Positions 20,441-32,283 of a DNA stretch of 64,000 bases are shown here, piece after piece; within the stretch, counting starts at the first letter, position 1, and each line of letters opens with the position of its first letter. This DNA is from Pararge aegeria (taxonomy: Eukaryota; Arthropoda; Insecta; Lepidoptera; Nymphalidae): the NCBI RefSeq assembly GCF_905163445.1, contig NC_053181.1:8990001-9054000 (forward strand), in the 5' to 3' direction. Below the pieces are notes generated by a model that had not been told where the DNA came from, did not search any database, and saw only the letters and a list, made by a program, of their open reading frames with translations. A program made the translations under genes and the position numbers.

Positions 20441-23400
20441 TGTCGGTGAGTTGAGTTCTGCTACGGATTTTCTCGTTACGATTTTTATCCCCAGAGAGAC
20501 TCAGCCGCGCCTTTAGTGCTTTGAGCAACTTTGTATTTGTTAACGTACACTTTTTCACTATTGCAAGAGAGGCATAAAATAATAAATTAAATAACGCTAA
20601 AAGGATCGTTCCACTATTTCAAGCAAATCCATTATCTAATGTGTTTGCGTATCACGTGTTGTAACTACGGGTGAATTCATCACACTAATGTCATAACGAA
20701 AAATTATAGCTTGTTTTTAAAATAATTTAGCATTCACACATACTTCGTACCTAGACTTTGTAAACATTCATTCCAATAATAACTTTACTCTAACTTTATT
20801 GGTTGTTTTATTTTAATCAGTTACTATAATAATAGTAATTTCTTTTAAATATACAACTTTTTAATGGTTCTCTTCAAAAAGGTGCTTTTTTCTTATCATC
20901 TAAATATATATTTAAAGACTAGGTAGGTTAGATTGCAATGTAAGGTTTTGTAAACGTTACGGTAATTACCATAAAGGTGAAAACTATCTGCAGCAACGGT
21001 ACCAATTAATGGGCAGCAATTAATATTTCCAAATGATGAATATATGGAATGTAGAGAGGACATATATAGCTTTATTGCTCGCACGCTTGCACCTTCTGGC
21101 GATGACGTCAAGCCTTGAGTTTGCATTATTTTTCTGTCATATTACAATTACAATTTTTTTTGACGGATTTAAAATAAAGTATGAATACGATTTTTTACTA
21201 GGAAGTGTCTTGGAACAAATTTTTGTTTTCGTTGTTTTTGTATGTACCTACTACTCTCATTTGCAACCAGAATGACATAGCTAAAAAAAGTTATTTTTCC
21301 GTTAATTCTATGTACAGAAAGTCCCATTTTAACTACAATGAGGACTATTGCCGAAGATATAAGGAAGGAGTTGCGGAGGAGAAAATGTAACGTTATAGCG
21401 CAATTCTTTTCGTTTTTAAGATATTTAATCAACGTCAAAACAATTCTGGCAACAAAAAAAACTAAAAAAACTTCGAAAAATATTTGTTTATTTTATATAT
21501 TATGTATGGATTTTGTAATTTTTACCAATGATGAATAGCCAATCAAAGCCAAATTGAAAAGCGAAGCCTTAAGTTAAAATATAATATTAGTTCAGAAATG
21601 CTGTACCCATAACCCGTTTATGATGAGGGTCGATCATTTGCGACGCCTCTATCGAGCAATGAATTTATATCTGATGTGGGTTTAGGTATTTCTTTCATAA
21701 GAGAAATATTATATAATCATATTTGCGGCAGAAAACAGGCATACGTTTTGCTCAAATATCAATAAGATACAGTTACAATATTAGTATACCGCATTTGGAT
21801 GTGTTACTGCTTAACATTTTGTTAAAAAAAATTAACATGTTAATAATATCATTTTCCTTTTATTTTTCATAATAAAACGCCTGCTTAGGTTAAAATAACT
21901 GGAATAAGTTAATAAAAAAAGTAAAAAAAAATAAGTTTTAAGGCTGACATTTAATGTTGGTTTTGCTATATCATTACTAATATAATGAATGATAATAGAT
22001 AAAATAAACATACATAAATCAAAACAAAATAAAACATAAAATATTGTAGAGTGAATAACATTCCACAAGAATTAGACTATTAATTTAGGGAGAAACTTTC
22101 TCCATACTTAATTTTCCCAATTTAACACATTAGAGAGGATTTTTTTTAATCGTATGACTAAAATTTATATTTGCACAGATCCTTTCTGACTGAGTTATCA
22201 ACGTACAATGAGTATTTTTATATTTACAGATATATTAATTATTATAATTTTATGTTCTGCCGGGAGCGTACGACGTGACATCTTCCTTATGTTTCTGTGA
22301 AGAAACTCTTAGTACCTACCAGAACGTAGTTTAGACATTAAGGTTGTCCACACCTCGGAGAAGAAGTAAAATGTCAATTTCCGTTATCATCTCTTATGAA
22401 TATTAATTCTTAAATCCCACTAAAAAGTACTGGAAGAGCATGGTGGGTCTATGCTCCAAAATCATCTGATGATAATAGTGATCGTCCAAATAATTTAAAT
22501 GTAACGTTTTAAACGTGACATGACTTGATTATATTTTAAGAACACGACCGAAAATGATACCTGGCTTTATATTGCCTAAGTAAAATTGAACCTAGTACCA
22601 TATAACATGGTATTTTTTATTTAAACCCGAATATTAATAAGCATTGATATTTAACATTGCATTGAAATTTATGGGTTTATATGCCTTTAAATAAAAACTT
22701 TATTATTATTATATTATTAACAACAGAAACCAAACTGCAAATATATGTTAGAGGTAATTTTGTCACTTTTTCTTTCGAGAAAATTTTAAATAACCGTTAC
22801 AGTGCACAACCATTTAGTTATAAATTGGTCAAGAATGACATATCCTTTTTTTCGCGCTGAAGGACTTAACAGATTTAAGTATAGTATATTACGTTGTTTG
22901 AAACAACCTAATCAGACGCTGTTATTCGTAAATCACAGATTCACACTTTTATTATATTTTTTTATTTATTTGTTCTCCGGATGTTAACTAGAGGAAAAGA
23001 AAAAATATAAAGGATTTCCAAATAGCTACACTAGGTAGATATTAACAAGCCTACTAGTACGTAAGATGATGATATTAAGGCAAATATGACCCAAGTTTTC
23101 GGGTTCACCCATTTATTAAGCCGTTACTTATTTTATGCTTCCACGCAGTCCGTATTTTTCCACGTAAAGACCGTGAAAATTTAGCGGCCCTTGAACTCTT
23201 GGTCCTGGAGATAAGGTGAGACTTTAAAAAAAAATCATAGAATTTTGTATTGACTAAATCGCTATCCAAAAGACTTTTTATTTATCATCATCTTGTTTCT
23301 ACGTACTAGCGCGCAAATACTTACAGAGATAAAAAATGTAGACACGCACATTTTACTGATTTGTATTCTATTAACACAATACTATAATTTAATGGCTACT

Positions 23401-23524
23401 AACAGATATATAAGTTTGTCTTATATACTTACAATATAAAATTACGTTAATATAACAATAAAGTGAGTATTCGATTGCGTGCTAACACAGCTTTCTTACC
23501 AGATAAGAACTTTTTGAATGGGCA
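20441..23524. other. AT-rich, no recognisable gene
   Basis: About 3 kb without a supported gene. At 21619-21648 the motif TGATGAGGGT, then TCATTTGCGACGCC repeats one at 2581. Around 22430-22470, GAGCATGGTGGGTCTATGCTC resembles a LINE/SINE 3' scrap. Overlapping open frames near 21000-21540 are typical of AT-rich noise. Confidence 0.4.
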
Positions 23525-23896
23525 TATACATAGGGCCTCATAAGAAGGCACAGAGTCACTAAGCGGGCGATGGAGAGATCTATGCTCGGAGTATCTCTGC
23601 GTGATCAAATCAGAAATGAGGAGATCCGTAGAAGAACCAGAGTTACCGAAATAGCTCAACGAGTCGCGAAGCTGAAGTGGCAATGTGCGGGGCACATAGC
23701 TCGGAGAACGGATGGACGTTGGGGTCCCAAGGTGCTAGAATGGTAGCACCGCACTGGTAAGCGCAGCGTTGGTCCACCCCCAACGAGAAGCACAGACGAC
23801 ATTCAGCGCGTAGCAGGGAAAAGCTGGACACGAGCATCACAAAAGTCCTGTGTCCTGCAGTAGACGTCTATCGGTTGATATCATGATGATGATGAT
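23525..23896 (+). pseudogene. RTE-like LINE, truncated RT C-terminus and 3' end
   Basis: Translation reads KRAMERSMLGVSLRDQIRNE, EIRRRTRVTEIAQRVAKLKW, AGHIARRTDGRWGPKVLEW then a stop (TAG at 23744), GKRSVGPPPTRSTDDI, VAGKSWTRASQ. This is the region after the catalytic core in RTE-type reverse transcriptases. The end CTGCAGTAGACGTCTATCGG is followed by a (GAT)n tail. 5' truncated and dead. The tail runs straight into a transposase remnant at 23906. Confidence 0.78.
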
Positions 23897-23905
23897 ATAT
23901 AGCCA

Positions 23906-24061
23906 CGAACTTTGGACGAACTTAAGAATGCAATAAGAGAAAACATCGCATCAATTGATGAACCATTGTTGCAGCGCGTTCTCGATAACTTCATGGATCG
24001 ACTTGCTTCATGCTATGAACAAGATGGACACCATATGCGCGATGTAATTTTTAAAACTTGA
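23906..24061 (+). pseudogene. DNA transposase, C-terminal 51 residues
   Basis: One frame gives RTLDELKNAIRENIASIDEP, LLQRVLDNFMDRLASCYEQ, DGHHMRDVIFKT and a stop. This matches the end of a family of insect Tc1/mariner-type transposases, in which an (R)PRTL-ELK segment and a GGHH/GxHL-V-FKT end are usual. The DDE catalytic residues lie upstream and are missing. Downstream, 24150-24172 has GTGACCCACCCTGTAT, which looks like an inverted-repeat end. The 5' part is cut off by the RTE LINE tail. Confidence 0.7.
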
Positions 24062-24539
24062 AATTGCAGATATTTCTCAACCAAAAAATGTAAATAAAAT
24101 TATTGTACTCCTAAAATATCCATATTTATGCCTTTTTGTTATTGGCCCTATTCCCGTGACCCACCCTGTATTTGGCCAAGCTATGTGTGATAATTATAGA
24201 TATGCGATCAAACGATTGCGTTCCTGTGATCATTTTGTAACGTAGGTACTTATGAAATAGAAATCTTTTTTTAAGTGCCATATCACCTGCTTGTAAAGAT
24301 GCTGTCTGAGATGGTAGCCGGCTATCCGGCTAGGACTGTGACAATATGAATATAAGAAGTAAAAATAAACGCGTTGTGCAATTTACTAGGCTACATAAAA
24401 TTGGTAATTCAAGGGAAATTGTTTATTATTTTACAACTAATCACCGAAGAATTTGAAATTTATCTCAATAAGTTCAAAGTTTATGTAAAACTTAAGCTTA
24501 TAGAAGAATTAACTATTTTAATCCCAAGCCTTAAACCAT

Positions 24540-24785
24540 AAAAAGGCTGGGGATAAATTGCTCTAACTTTATAGCTTAATATTAATTAAATGTGAGACGG
24601 TAATAACAAAATAATTCCCGGGTTAGTTTGTTGTAGGCTCTTCTTCGAACCCTCGTAGCTTTACGTTTAGGTTGGCCAACGTATTTATCACCATATCCTC
24701 ACAATATTATCTTAACATCTCTTTATGGATGAACGCTTCATAAGTGCATGTGATAGGGCTACAGGAATAAAGAATTTTTGAATTT
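24540..24785 (+). mobile_element. Jockey-like LINE 3' UTR
   Basis: GGGGATAAATTGCTCTAACT, AATGTGAGACGGTAATAAC, CCCGGGTTAGTTTGTTGTAGG, CTTCGAACCCTCGTAGC and CACCATATCCTCACAATATT, then GGAATAAAGAATTTTTG before an A/T-rich tail. Same UTR as at 14995 and, inverted, at 33243 and 63091, but with a different final tail. Confidence 0.58.
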
Positions 24786-24814
24786 TAATTTGCATTTAAA
24801 TTTAAATATTAAAT

Positions 24815-24950
24815 GTGGCGTAGAAACTGTTTAGGAGTATCTAAACAGTTTCTACGCGGCATCGTGCCAAAACGCTAAATCGCTTGGCGGCACAACTTTG
24901 TTGGTAGGGAGGTAACTAGCCACGGCCGAAGTCTCCTACCAGGCAAACGC
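24815..24950 (-). mobile_element. SINE-B fragment ending in a perfect hairpin
   Basis: 24856-24950 is minus-strand SINE-B: CGGCATCGTGCCAAAACG, CTAAATCGCTTGGCGG, AACTAGCCACGGCCGAAG. At its left, 24818-24834 (GCGTAGAAACTGTTTAG) pairs perfectly with 24841-24857 across a 6-nt loop. The paired sequence is itself SINE-B, so the end of the element has been copied in reverse. Confidence 0.6.
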
Positions 24951-25929
24951 GTTTAAAACTTGGGAATATTTTGAATAAAAATGTCTCTTGAATATTAGGA
25001 TTTCATATAATACCACTACCTACTTGATAGCTTTCAGAATGTTGAAAGTTACTAAAATGAATATAAAATTTTATCGCGCGCATAAAAGCAATATCCCAGA
25101 AATGGCGGCATGGTCAAAGCTGCAGTAGAAGCGATTATAAAGAATTTCTATTTGCCTGACGCTCGTAAAAGTGATGTGAGGTAAAACTAGTAGGTAATTC
25201 AATAGAAGTTACTATCAAACTAGACCAGTTGGCATTTGTAAAGTTAGCTTACGTTTCCAAGTTTGACCTAGTTGTAATTTTATTCGGCAAACTAATTATT
25301 TCAATTCGACATAGATAAATAGCATAGATACATACTCGTGCACTTTTATGTTCATAAACCAAATCAAAAAAACACTCAAGGGTTTAATGTAGTTTCCTTC
25401 CTTCCTCATCCTGTAAGCCATCTTTTCATTTCTTTTAGTGTGAAAGAACGTTAAAGCAAAATAAATAAAAAAATAAGTTTTCAAGCTTTTTAATAATTTT
25501 AAACCATACCTTACTGTTTAAAGGAACAAAACTGAAAGCTAAAAAAAGCTTAGTAACAACATTAGGTATCTGTAATACGCAGTGTTGTTACTTGAATCCC
25601 CATTCTACCATCCACCCATCAAGAGTGTGATTTGAAAGGTCAAAATGCAAAATTAAGATAAAATCGCACTTATGTTATTTTTTTTTAATACTAGATAATC
25701 TTGCGCTTGACAACTATCATGCCCGATGGAAAACTATGATGCGGTTCAAGTTGGGACGCGCTTGATTAAAAACTATCTATTCACTCTTACCTTGAAGACG
25801 TTCTAGTTGTATGTATCAGAAAACACCGATGCCGGAAAAGCGTTCTCAGCGGTAAATTCATATCAGAAACGTAGATAAATACGGGTTTCTTACGTCTTGA
25901 CTAATGTCATTGACAAATACTTTATATCA
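24951..25929. other. No recognisable gene or element
   Basis: AT-rich, no supported frame. Confidence 0.4.
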
Positions 25930-26230
25930 TCATATCAACCTATAGACGTCCACCGCTGGACATAGGTCTTTTGTAGGGAGTTCCGAATTCCACGGTTTTG
26001 TGCCGCTTGGATCCAGCGGCTACCTACGATGCACTTAATTTCGTCCGTCCACCTCGTTGGGAGTCGACCAACGCTGCGCTTACCAATGCGGGGCTGCCAT
26101 TCCAGCACCTTTGGACCCCAAAGTCCATACTTTATCTGTAATTTTATAATTATCATTAACATCAACCTTATTTGTCCCACTGCTGGCCACAAACCTCCTC
26201 TCTCATAGCATCAGGGATATAGGATGCCTT
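25930..26230 (-). pseudogene. RTE-like LINE C-terminal and 3' end
   Basis: On the minus strand: WGPKVLEWQPRIGKRSVGRL, PTRWTDEIK, GSRWIQAAQNR, then LQKTYVQRWTSIG. This equals the region at 23690-23870 in a different, less damaged copy. The last 20 codons and (GAT)-type end lie at 25925-25990. At 26155-26230 a second LINE 3' scrap (GTCCCACTGCTGGCCAC) on the same strand abuts it. Both lack the RT core. Confidence 0.7.
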
Positions 26231-26661
26231 AACTCACGTAAGCTGCTCCAATACAATAACATTACATTTGAGATAATAACCGGGACCAACAATTTTCCAT
26301 GGGGTGGTCATAGCTGGTTCTTAGAACTTCTTAGAGGTTCTTCAAAACCCCAGGATCATGCAAAGGTACCACCAGACAGAAATGGCACTTACAGCTATTT
26401 CTTCGTTACTGATTCAATTCATATTCAAATATTTCGAAATATTGTATCCCGATGACGATCTGAGGAGTATAGAAATACTGATCGAAAATCACATTTCAAC
26501 AGCTGTTCACATAATTAATTCGGCGTGATTCCGTGAACACACAAGTGTTATTATCAGATATATAGGTATCTCACTTGTGTGTAGATAATTTTTCAAGTAA
26601 ACAATATAGAAACTTACTTAGGTAATTCTTCCCGTAATTTATTTATTGGGTAAACACTTGC

Positions 26662-26931
26662 GTGAAGCCCTCACGTCTCTTAGCTTATACTAAAAATTTA
26701 TGTAGCGAACGAAGGAACCTGAGAAAACATACAGTGTGTCTTGAAGGAATTTACAAGATTTATGGACTGGACTATCCGCAATGCAGCAGCATGAATATTA
26801 GCTCCAAGACCCTTTTCTTAATGCCGCCGACATTTATTTTAGTAGCCCTTATTTCTTTGCTTTGCGGTATAGCTTTGTTGAAAAAATTATCACAGTACGA
26901 GTCCACTTCCACCATAATAAGTGTCTATTAA
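26662..26931 (+). other. Unrecognised 89-codon open frame with a hydrophobic stretch
   Basis: ATG-initiated. Residues about 48-72 (including FLMPPTFILVALISLLCGIA) would form one membrane-spanning segment followed by LLKKLSQ. No homologue recognised, no obvious splice sites or polyadenylation context, and AT-rich DNA easily gives hydrophobic frames. Probably chance; listed because it is one of few frames outside repeats with any feature. Confidence 0.15.
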
Positions 26932-27119
26932 GATATATTAGGGTCAGTTTTTCAGATTCTAGGCCATGGAAACATGAATCTGTGAAATGACGGTTAATAT
27001 TATGTTCACACATAAACAAATACAATACAATAATTTCACAGTTGAGTGTTTTGTTTAACTCAGCATGCTCAGCTCACCTCTGTGAAAAGCATGCATTGAA
27101 GCTGAGAAAGAAATGATAA

Positions 27120-27655
27120 AAGTGATACTCCGATAAAACGGAGTATCCTAACAACGCGCAGAACACCTTGGTTCCTCAGAATCACTCCCTAAAGCACTCA
27201 GAAACCTGAACGCACCTGAAGCACTAAATATACGTGAGGCAAAATCGCTTGAAACATTTAAAATCGCGGTGAAAGCATATTATCTTGCACAATAATGACG
27301 ACATTTATTATACCTTGATTATGTTTATTTTTATTATCTATATTTTCATACGTATTTATGTATGATTGAGTATATATTAGTTTATTATTTTATATTTATT
27401 TATTATATTTTTCTTATTTGTGCAATTTTGTTTATGTATTTGTATTTAGCTATTTGAATGTACGTTTATAATAATTTTACACCACCTGTCCGCTCTCTCT
27501 CATCTTGTCCTAATCCAAAGGTTGCCTGGCAGAGATCGCTACTAAGCGAGGCCGCCTTTTGTATTCTACTTCTGTCTTTGTATTTCTATTGTTTTTTTTT
27601 ATTTTCCTAACTTCATTGTGGTGTACAAATAAAGATTTAAATAAATAAATAAACC
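27120..27655 (+). mobile_element. CR1/Jockey-type LINE, 3' end with last coding part
   Basis: 27161-27295 translates as ...SLPKALRNLNAPEALN, IREAKSLETFKIAVKAYYL and a stop, the (N)-LP--IR----FK--LK C-terminal pattern of LINE polyproteins. The 3' UTR follows for about 350 bp and ends at 27505-27655 with AAAGGTTGCCTGGCAGAG, ATCGCTACTAAGCG, GGCCGCCTTTTGTATTC and AATAAAG(ATTT) plus AAATAAATAAATAAA. This links the AGAGATCGCT-type 3' ends elsewhere in the window to a coding LINE. Confidence 0.65.
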
Positions 27656-28737
27656 TGGTTGGTTTATTACGCTTCTGGAGTGAGCTCGGCTGGCTGGAAT
27701 GACAAAAGGTGAAGCCACATCAGCGGGCCTACCTACCAAGGATGGGTCCGGCTAACTAAATATGTAGATACGCCCGGGACCAGAAGAACAAGAAGTCTTT
27801 TTTATGCGTTTGTAAGACCAGGTGGTTCTGCTAGGTTAGCACTGACAGCGTGCGTTCATCAGATCATGCTGTAGAATACGGCAAGTCTGATGGAACCGGA
27901 ATAGTTAACGCAAGACTAAACCAACGAATGCAGCCCGCTTTCATAATACTGAACTAATTTGCGACCAATGACAACTAGTGCTTAAACCAGCGCGTCTTGT
28001 AATTGGTCAAAACACCGCGAACGCGGGCTTAATGCCTCTTTTTGGCCTAAAGTGAGAAGTGTCAACGAGTTCACACAAATTGTATGCATGCTTTTTTTAC
28101 ATCCCCGACGGAACACTTGCAGTGCATTGATCCCTGCATGTAAGAATAAAACATAAAACTTGGCAGGTGATTGCATAATGCAAGCTAAATTGTAGTTGTA
28201 AGTTTAAATTGGCTATATTAGCTAATGGCCCAGATTAATACAGCAAAGTGATTAAGTACCTACGCATCGTTAAGTAATCAACCCTTTGATACAACGTCAC
28301 GCCCTTACGCGAAAGCTACTCTTGTTAATTAATTTTTCGCACATAATTGAAAGCGACTTTAATTCTGAACCGGATCGTAATATATTGAAAAAAAATGTAT
28401 AAAAGGGCGTCCGCTAACAGCATGAAACTTTTTTTTTTTAATTTGGACCCCCTTTAAGAGGACTCGGTACGAAGTACTTACTAGTGAGATTTATTTTACC
28501 TGATAAGCTACCACCGCTATCACGGCTAATACACAAATAAACGTGGAATAACTTCAAAATAATTATTCAGTGGCTTGTCACGCTCTGACATTTGAAAGGT
28601 ACCCTCAGTTATAGCTTGACAAAACACTGCACTGTTCTGATGTTATACCACTTTCATTTGTGGGACTCTACTTTTAATAATTAGTAGGTATATCTGTAAT
28701 GTTTGCCAAAACAAAATACCGGCTAAGAATTGGAATT
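27656..28737. other. No recognisable gene or element
   Basis: No family recognised; only short unsupported frames. Confidence 0.4.
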
Positions 28738-29301
28738 GCGCTAAGGGGGTTCCGTAGCAAATTGCAATATGATGACTGAAATCACTACGCCAGCTTCTTC
28801 AGTTCTGTGAAAGAATGTACTCGTAACTAAGTACTTTGATTTTATTTCTCAAATTTATTTTGTTTTCTTTTTGATACCATTATTATTATTTAATTATAAA
28901 TTGTACGTATTTCTCTTGTAGTTCATTCGTATAATTAGAATAACAATGCACTTGTACGGGGCTTTGTACCTACTAATTTATTAAATAAATAAGTAACACT
29001 ACGTAAATATGAAAATTATAGTATAGTAAATAAAAAAAATAGTATAAACTATAGTATGAAAATTATTAAGACCGAGCAAAATAGCTAAAACAATTAACTC
29101 ACGAACAATAACCAAGACAATCTGTATTTGGTACTTTTTATTTGATACTACTTCGAACAAATCCTACAGAACTAAAATACTAATAGTAGCAACTAGTGGG
29201 AGTTGGAGTAGATATTGTCTGGAAATCAACATTGTTTCAAAATGAGATTTTAGCTTACGGTAAGAAAATATTTTGTTTGACTACGGAACCCTGCCTTATG
29301 C
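28738..29301. mobile_element. Possible TIR element (GGGTTCCGTAG ends)
   Basis: Left end GCGCTAAGGGGGTTCCGTAG and right end CTACGGAACCCTGCCTTATGC are inverted copies over about 20 bp with small gaps, 564 bp apart. The interior is AT-rich with no transposase. GGGTTCCGTA-type ends occur in insect DNA transposons. No clear target duplication seen. Confidence 0.4.
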
Positions 29302-29828
29302 ATTTCAGTAATGTGTCGCGTAAAAAGTATTTATAAAACAATATTTGCCTAGAGGACATTCAGATTCCATTTTAGCCAAAACTCTCACAAAATATGCTTA
29401 AGTTGCTCCATGGTTTTATTTGTGAAATTTTGTTGCCATAAAATTTTAAAACATGCATTGCTTTGTAGCATGCTTACGGCTCGGTGCCAAAACTTGTTTT
29501 GTTTTGAAAATCTGAATTTAAATTGAATTAATAAAATGCAAAACTGAGTTCAATGTGCTAGTATGGTAGGTAGGTGTGCTATCTCGATGTGATAGCTATT
29601 TCGGAGTAATTCCGATAGTCTTATAAATGAAATCTATCATCACGTCTCATCTTAACAACGTATGTTAGAAAAGCAACGCAATGTACGCAAAAAAGAGGGT
29701 GAACAGCAACAAAACTTTTTACAAACAAATAACTTATATATACCTACCTAAGGGTTGAATCGAGATATCTTTATTTGTAAGACCAATGTAACATTACAAC
29801 CAATGAAGGCTTGGATATGGCCAATGAT

Positions 29829-30118
29829 TGGACAGAAGCAGACGTTACTTTGCGGAAATCCATGATATATTATGAAAATCAAGCTTAATTTGCTATACTC
29901 CGCGAAAAACAGGAGAATCTTTATGGTGTTATTTATATTTATAATTGAAATTTAATGTTTACTAATAATTATTCATTGTCAAGTCAACGTCTCCTGGGTA
30001 TGCATTTTTGATTTTGGAGTGAAACGTCCGTAGAGGGTACATTGCCGAAGATCTGTTTGGTGTGGTGATTGGTGTTTTTTAATTTCTTCAATAAGGATCG
30101 AAGAAATTAAAAATCACA
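29829..30118. mobile_element. MITE-P copy 4
   Basis: Starts with the outermost family sequence GGACAGAAGCAGACGTTAC, TTTGCGGAAATCC, AAGCTTAATTTGCTATACTC and continues past the central palindrome to ACATTGCCGAAGATCTG and TTTGGTGTGG. It then ends in its own small hairpin (TTTAATTTCTTC/GAAGAAATTAAA, 30080-30111). The right arm is missing. Confidence 0.68.
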
Positions 30119-31595
30119 AGTCACTACGACTCTTGATGTCGCCTGTCTACTTATTGGGAGTTCTGACAACGATGCTTTTTTCGTGTTCACTAGTCCAGCG
30201 CGTCAACAAGGACTTCGGCATCCGTCGGTTCTCATAACTTTGAGCCCCTACCAACTGCCTGTTTATTTATCGAACTTTGGGTAAGTCTGGTTTCATCTAC
30301 AAAGTTGTCTGAATGTTGTGTGGTGGATTTGGCCGTAGCTAGTTCCAGTGCCATGCCGTGAATTTATTTACTCATTTAGTTAAAATCCCATTACAATATC
30401 ATATGTTTTATATTATTATAATATGAACAACTATAAGTCTGATTTATGAAGTGAAAAAACTGATAAGAGGTGTTGTTAAGTTAACAGGTTTATTCATATA
30501 TAGCTTTAATAATGGACCAGACATAACGATTCAGAAAGCTATATCCTATTGGAAATATCATTAGAGGTCAAGTCACGTGAAAATGACCTGAGTATTATCA
30601 TATAAATTGAATAATAGTAGTTCCAGCTTTCCTGTTTTAAAATCTGTGTGCTCTTTATTCCTATTTAAAGCAAATGTATTTTACATAAATATTATTTTTA
30701 AAAACGATCGAAAACCTAAACTCTATTTTTTCTAACCTGTCCTATTATGGACACAATCTCTTGTTAGTCTTAAGCATTGATTTAATATGCTACTATCGTC
30801 TGTCAAACTATGTTTTGAAAATAGAAAAAAATATATATTGTAATTAGTTAACACAAATAAAACAAAAAGACATTATTCTTTATGAACGAAAGCTTTTTTT
30901 GTTTAAATATTTTTAAAACGATAATTACACTATAAAGTGATTGAAAGATTGCGTAAATAATAAGACATGTAAGAAAAAATTGAGTTTAAATTCAAATATT
31001 TTATTTTAGGGCAGTGATCATTTTCGCCAATTGATCCACTTGGCGGTTTCTAGAAGAGCCGAAAAGATTACTTGGTCTATTCATTTTTCGTAAGAAATAA
31101 AATTTGCAAACGTAAGTGATCTAGTGCAGATTGGATGCCGTAGAGTATTTCTCCCCTACATCTGCATGAATTTTATATCAACCAAATTGAATTCCAAGTA
31201 AATGCAAGATCGGGTTAGAAGATTGAATTTTTTTGAGTTTATACGCTATCTATAAATTACACCAGCTTGGGTAAGCGGAAAGTTTGTGAGTCGCCTTCCG
31301 TACTTTTCTTGGGTGTACACCTGCCAACTCGGCTGAGTTCGTGAATGATTCGCAAGTTATATTTTTAATTTTGAAACGGTTTTATGCCTTGCCTTGTAAA
31401 ATTATTGCGTGGATCAAATCTAGTAACTTAATAGAAATCAGGGCGTAAACCTCCCTGTTGACGGATTGATCTGAAATTTGGTTTAGGTACTCCATTCGTT
31501 TTGATGATAGTCTATATAAGTGTATGATATTACAATGATATGTTATCAAAGCCGCCGCCACAGAATTGGTGATTACATATTTTTTACAACCCTGT
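30119..31595. other. No recognisable gene or element
   Basis: AT-rich, no supported frame or family. Confidence 0.4.
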
Positions 31596-31648
31596 GAAAT
31601 TCCTTTCATCAAATATATACATATTGTATATTTAATGAAAGGAATTTC
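31596..31648. repeat. Hairpin
   Basis: GAAATTCCTTTCAT at the left pairs with ATGAAAGGAATTTC at the right, and pairing continues inward through ATAT-rich sequence with one or two mismatches. Confidence 0.6.
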
Positions 31649-31754
31649 GTACAATAAATACACCACGAAAAAAATCCATATCCAAGATGATTGTCGGATT
31701 GGTGGAGTTCACACTGTGAAGTTTGAAAATTATCATTGTCAACTCTCACTTTTT

Positions 31755-32030
31755 ATGCATACAGGATTCCTCATGGCGTTTTCCTTCTCAATTAAAGAAA
31801 GTGATATTTGATAGCTTAAACGCACATAGATCCAAAAAGCTTAAAGGTGCGTGCCGGGGTTTGAACTTTGTCCCAGGAAGACCGAGGTCCTTACCAGTAG
31901 GCAGTGGTAAACCCTAAAATTTTCGTATTTCTCATAAAGGAGAAGAATTATTCCATTTCACACCATCTTCCTTCTTTATGCATACCCTGGTCACAAACTC
32001 TGTGCACGCCACTGCCACTAGGCTATCACC
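31755..32030 (-). mobile_element. SINE-C copy split by a hAT-like MITE
   Basis: Minus strand. The head GGTGATAGCCTAGTGG is at 32015-32030. The SINE then resumes at 31901 with CCTACTGGTAAGGACCTCGG, GACAAAGTTCAAACCCCGGC, ACGCACCTTTAAGC and GAAGGAAAACGCCATGAGG, fading out near 31755. The intervening 113 bp are a separate element with a target duplication. Confidence 0.65.
31902..32014. mobile_element. hAT-like MITE
   Basis: 113 bp with ends CAGTGG... and ...GTGCACGCCACTG. It is bounded by CCAGTAGG (31894-31901) and CCACTAGG (32015-32022), an 8-bp target duplication with one mismatch, as expected for hAT elements. The right end and GCATACCCTGGTCACAAAC match the element at 42410 in the opposite orientation. 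Confidence 0.65.
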
Positions 32031-32186
32031 GATTCGTTGGCAGGTGTAGTTGAACATATTTAGATATTGCAGAAGAAACACCGAATAATTTCGGATTTAA
32101 TCAAACACGTAATCTTGCAATTTCACTTCATAGTTTTAATAACAAAGGGAACATTTGCACCGAATGGATCGTTTGGGTAATTTGAT

Positions 32187-32243
32187 AAGTAAAACTAACC
32201 ATATGCTATATAGTTGCCATATAGCATATGGTTCGTTTTACTT
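32187..32243. repeat. 24-bp hairpin
   Basis: 32187-32210 and 32220-32243 are inverted copies with one mismatch (core ACCATATGCTATA) and a 9-nt loop. Not part of a recognised family; perhaps a MITE scrap. Confidence 0.7.
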
Positions 32244-32283
32244 TTCGTTATACATTGTACAGTTAGTCCGCTCAAATTGTTTG

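Noticed and set aside
26538..26582. ACACACAAGTG/CACTTGTGTGT inverted repeat
   Set aside because: Arms of 11 bp with a long loop are not rare in AT-rich DNA of this length and nothing else supports an element.
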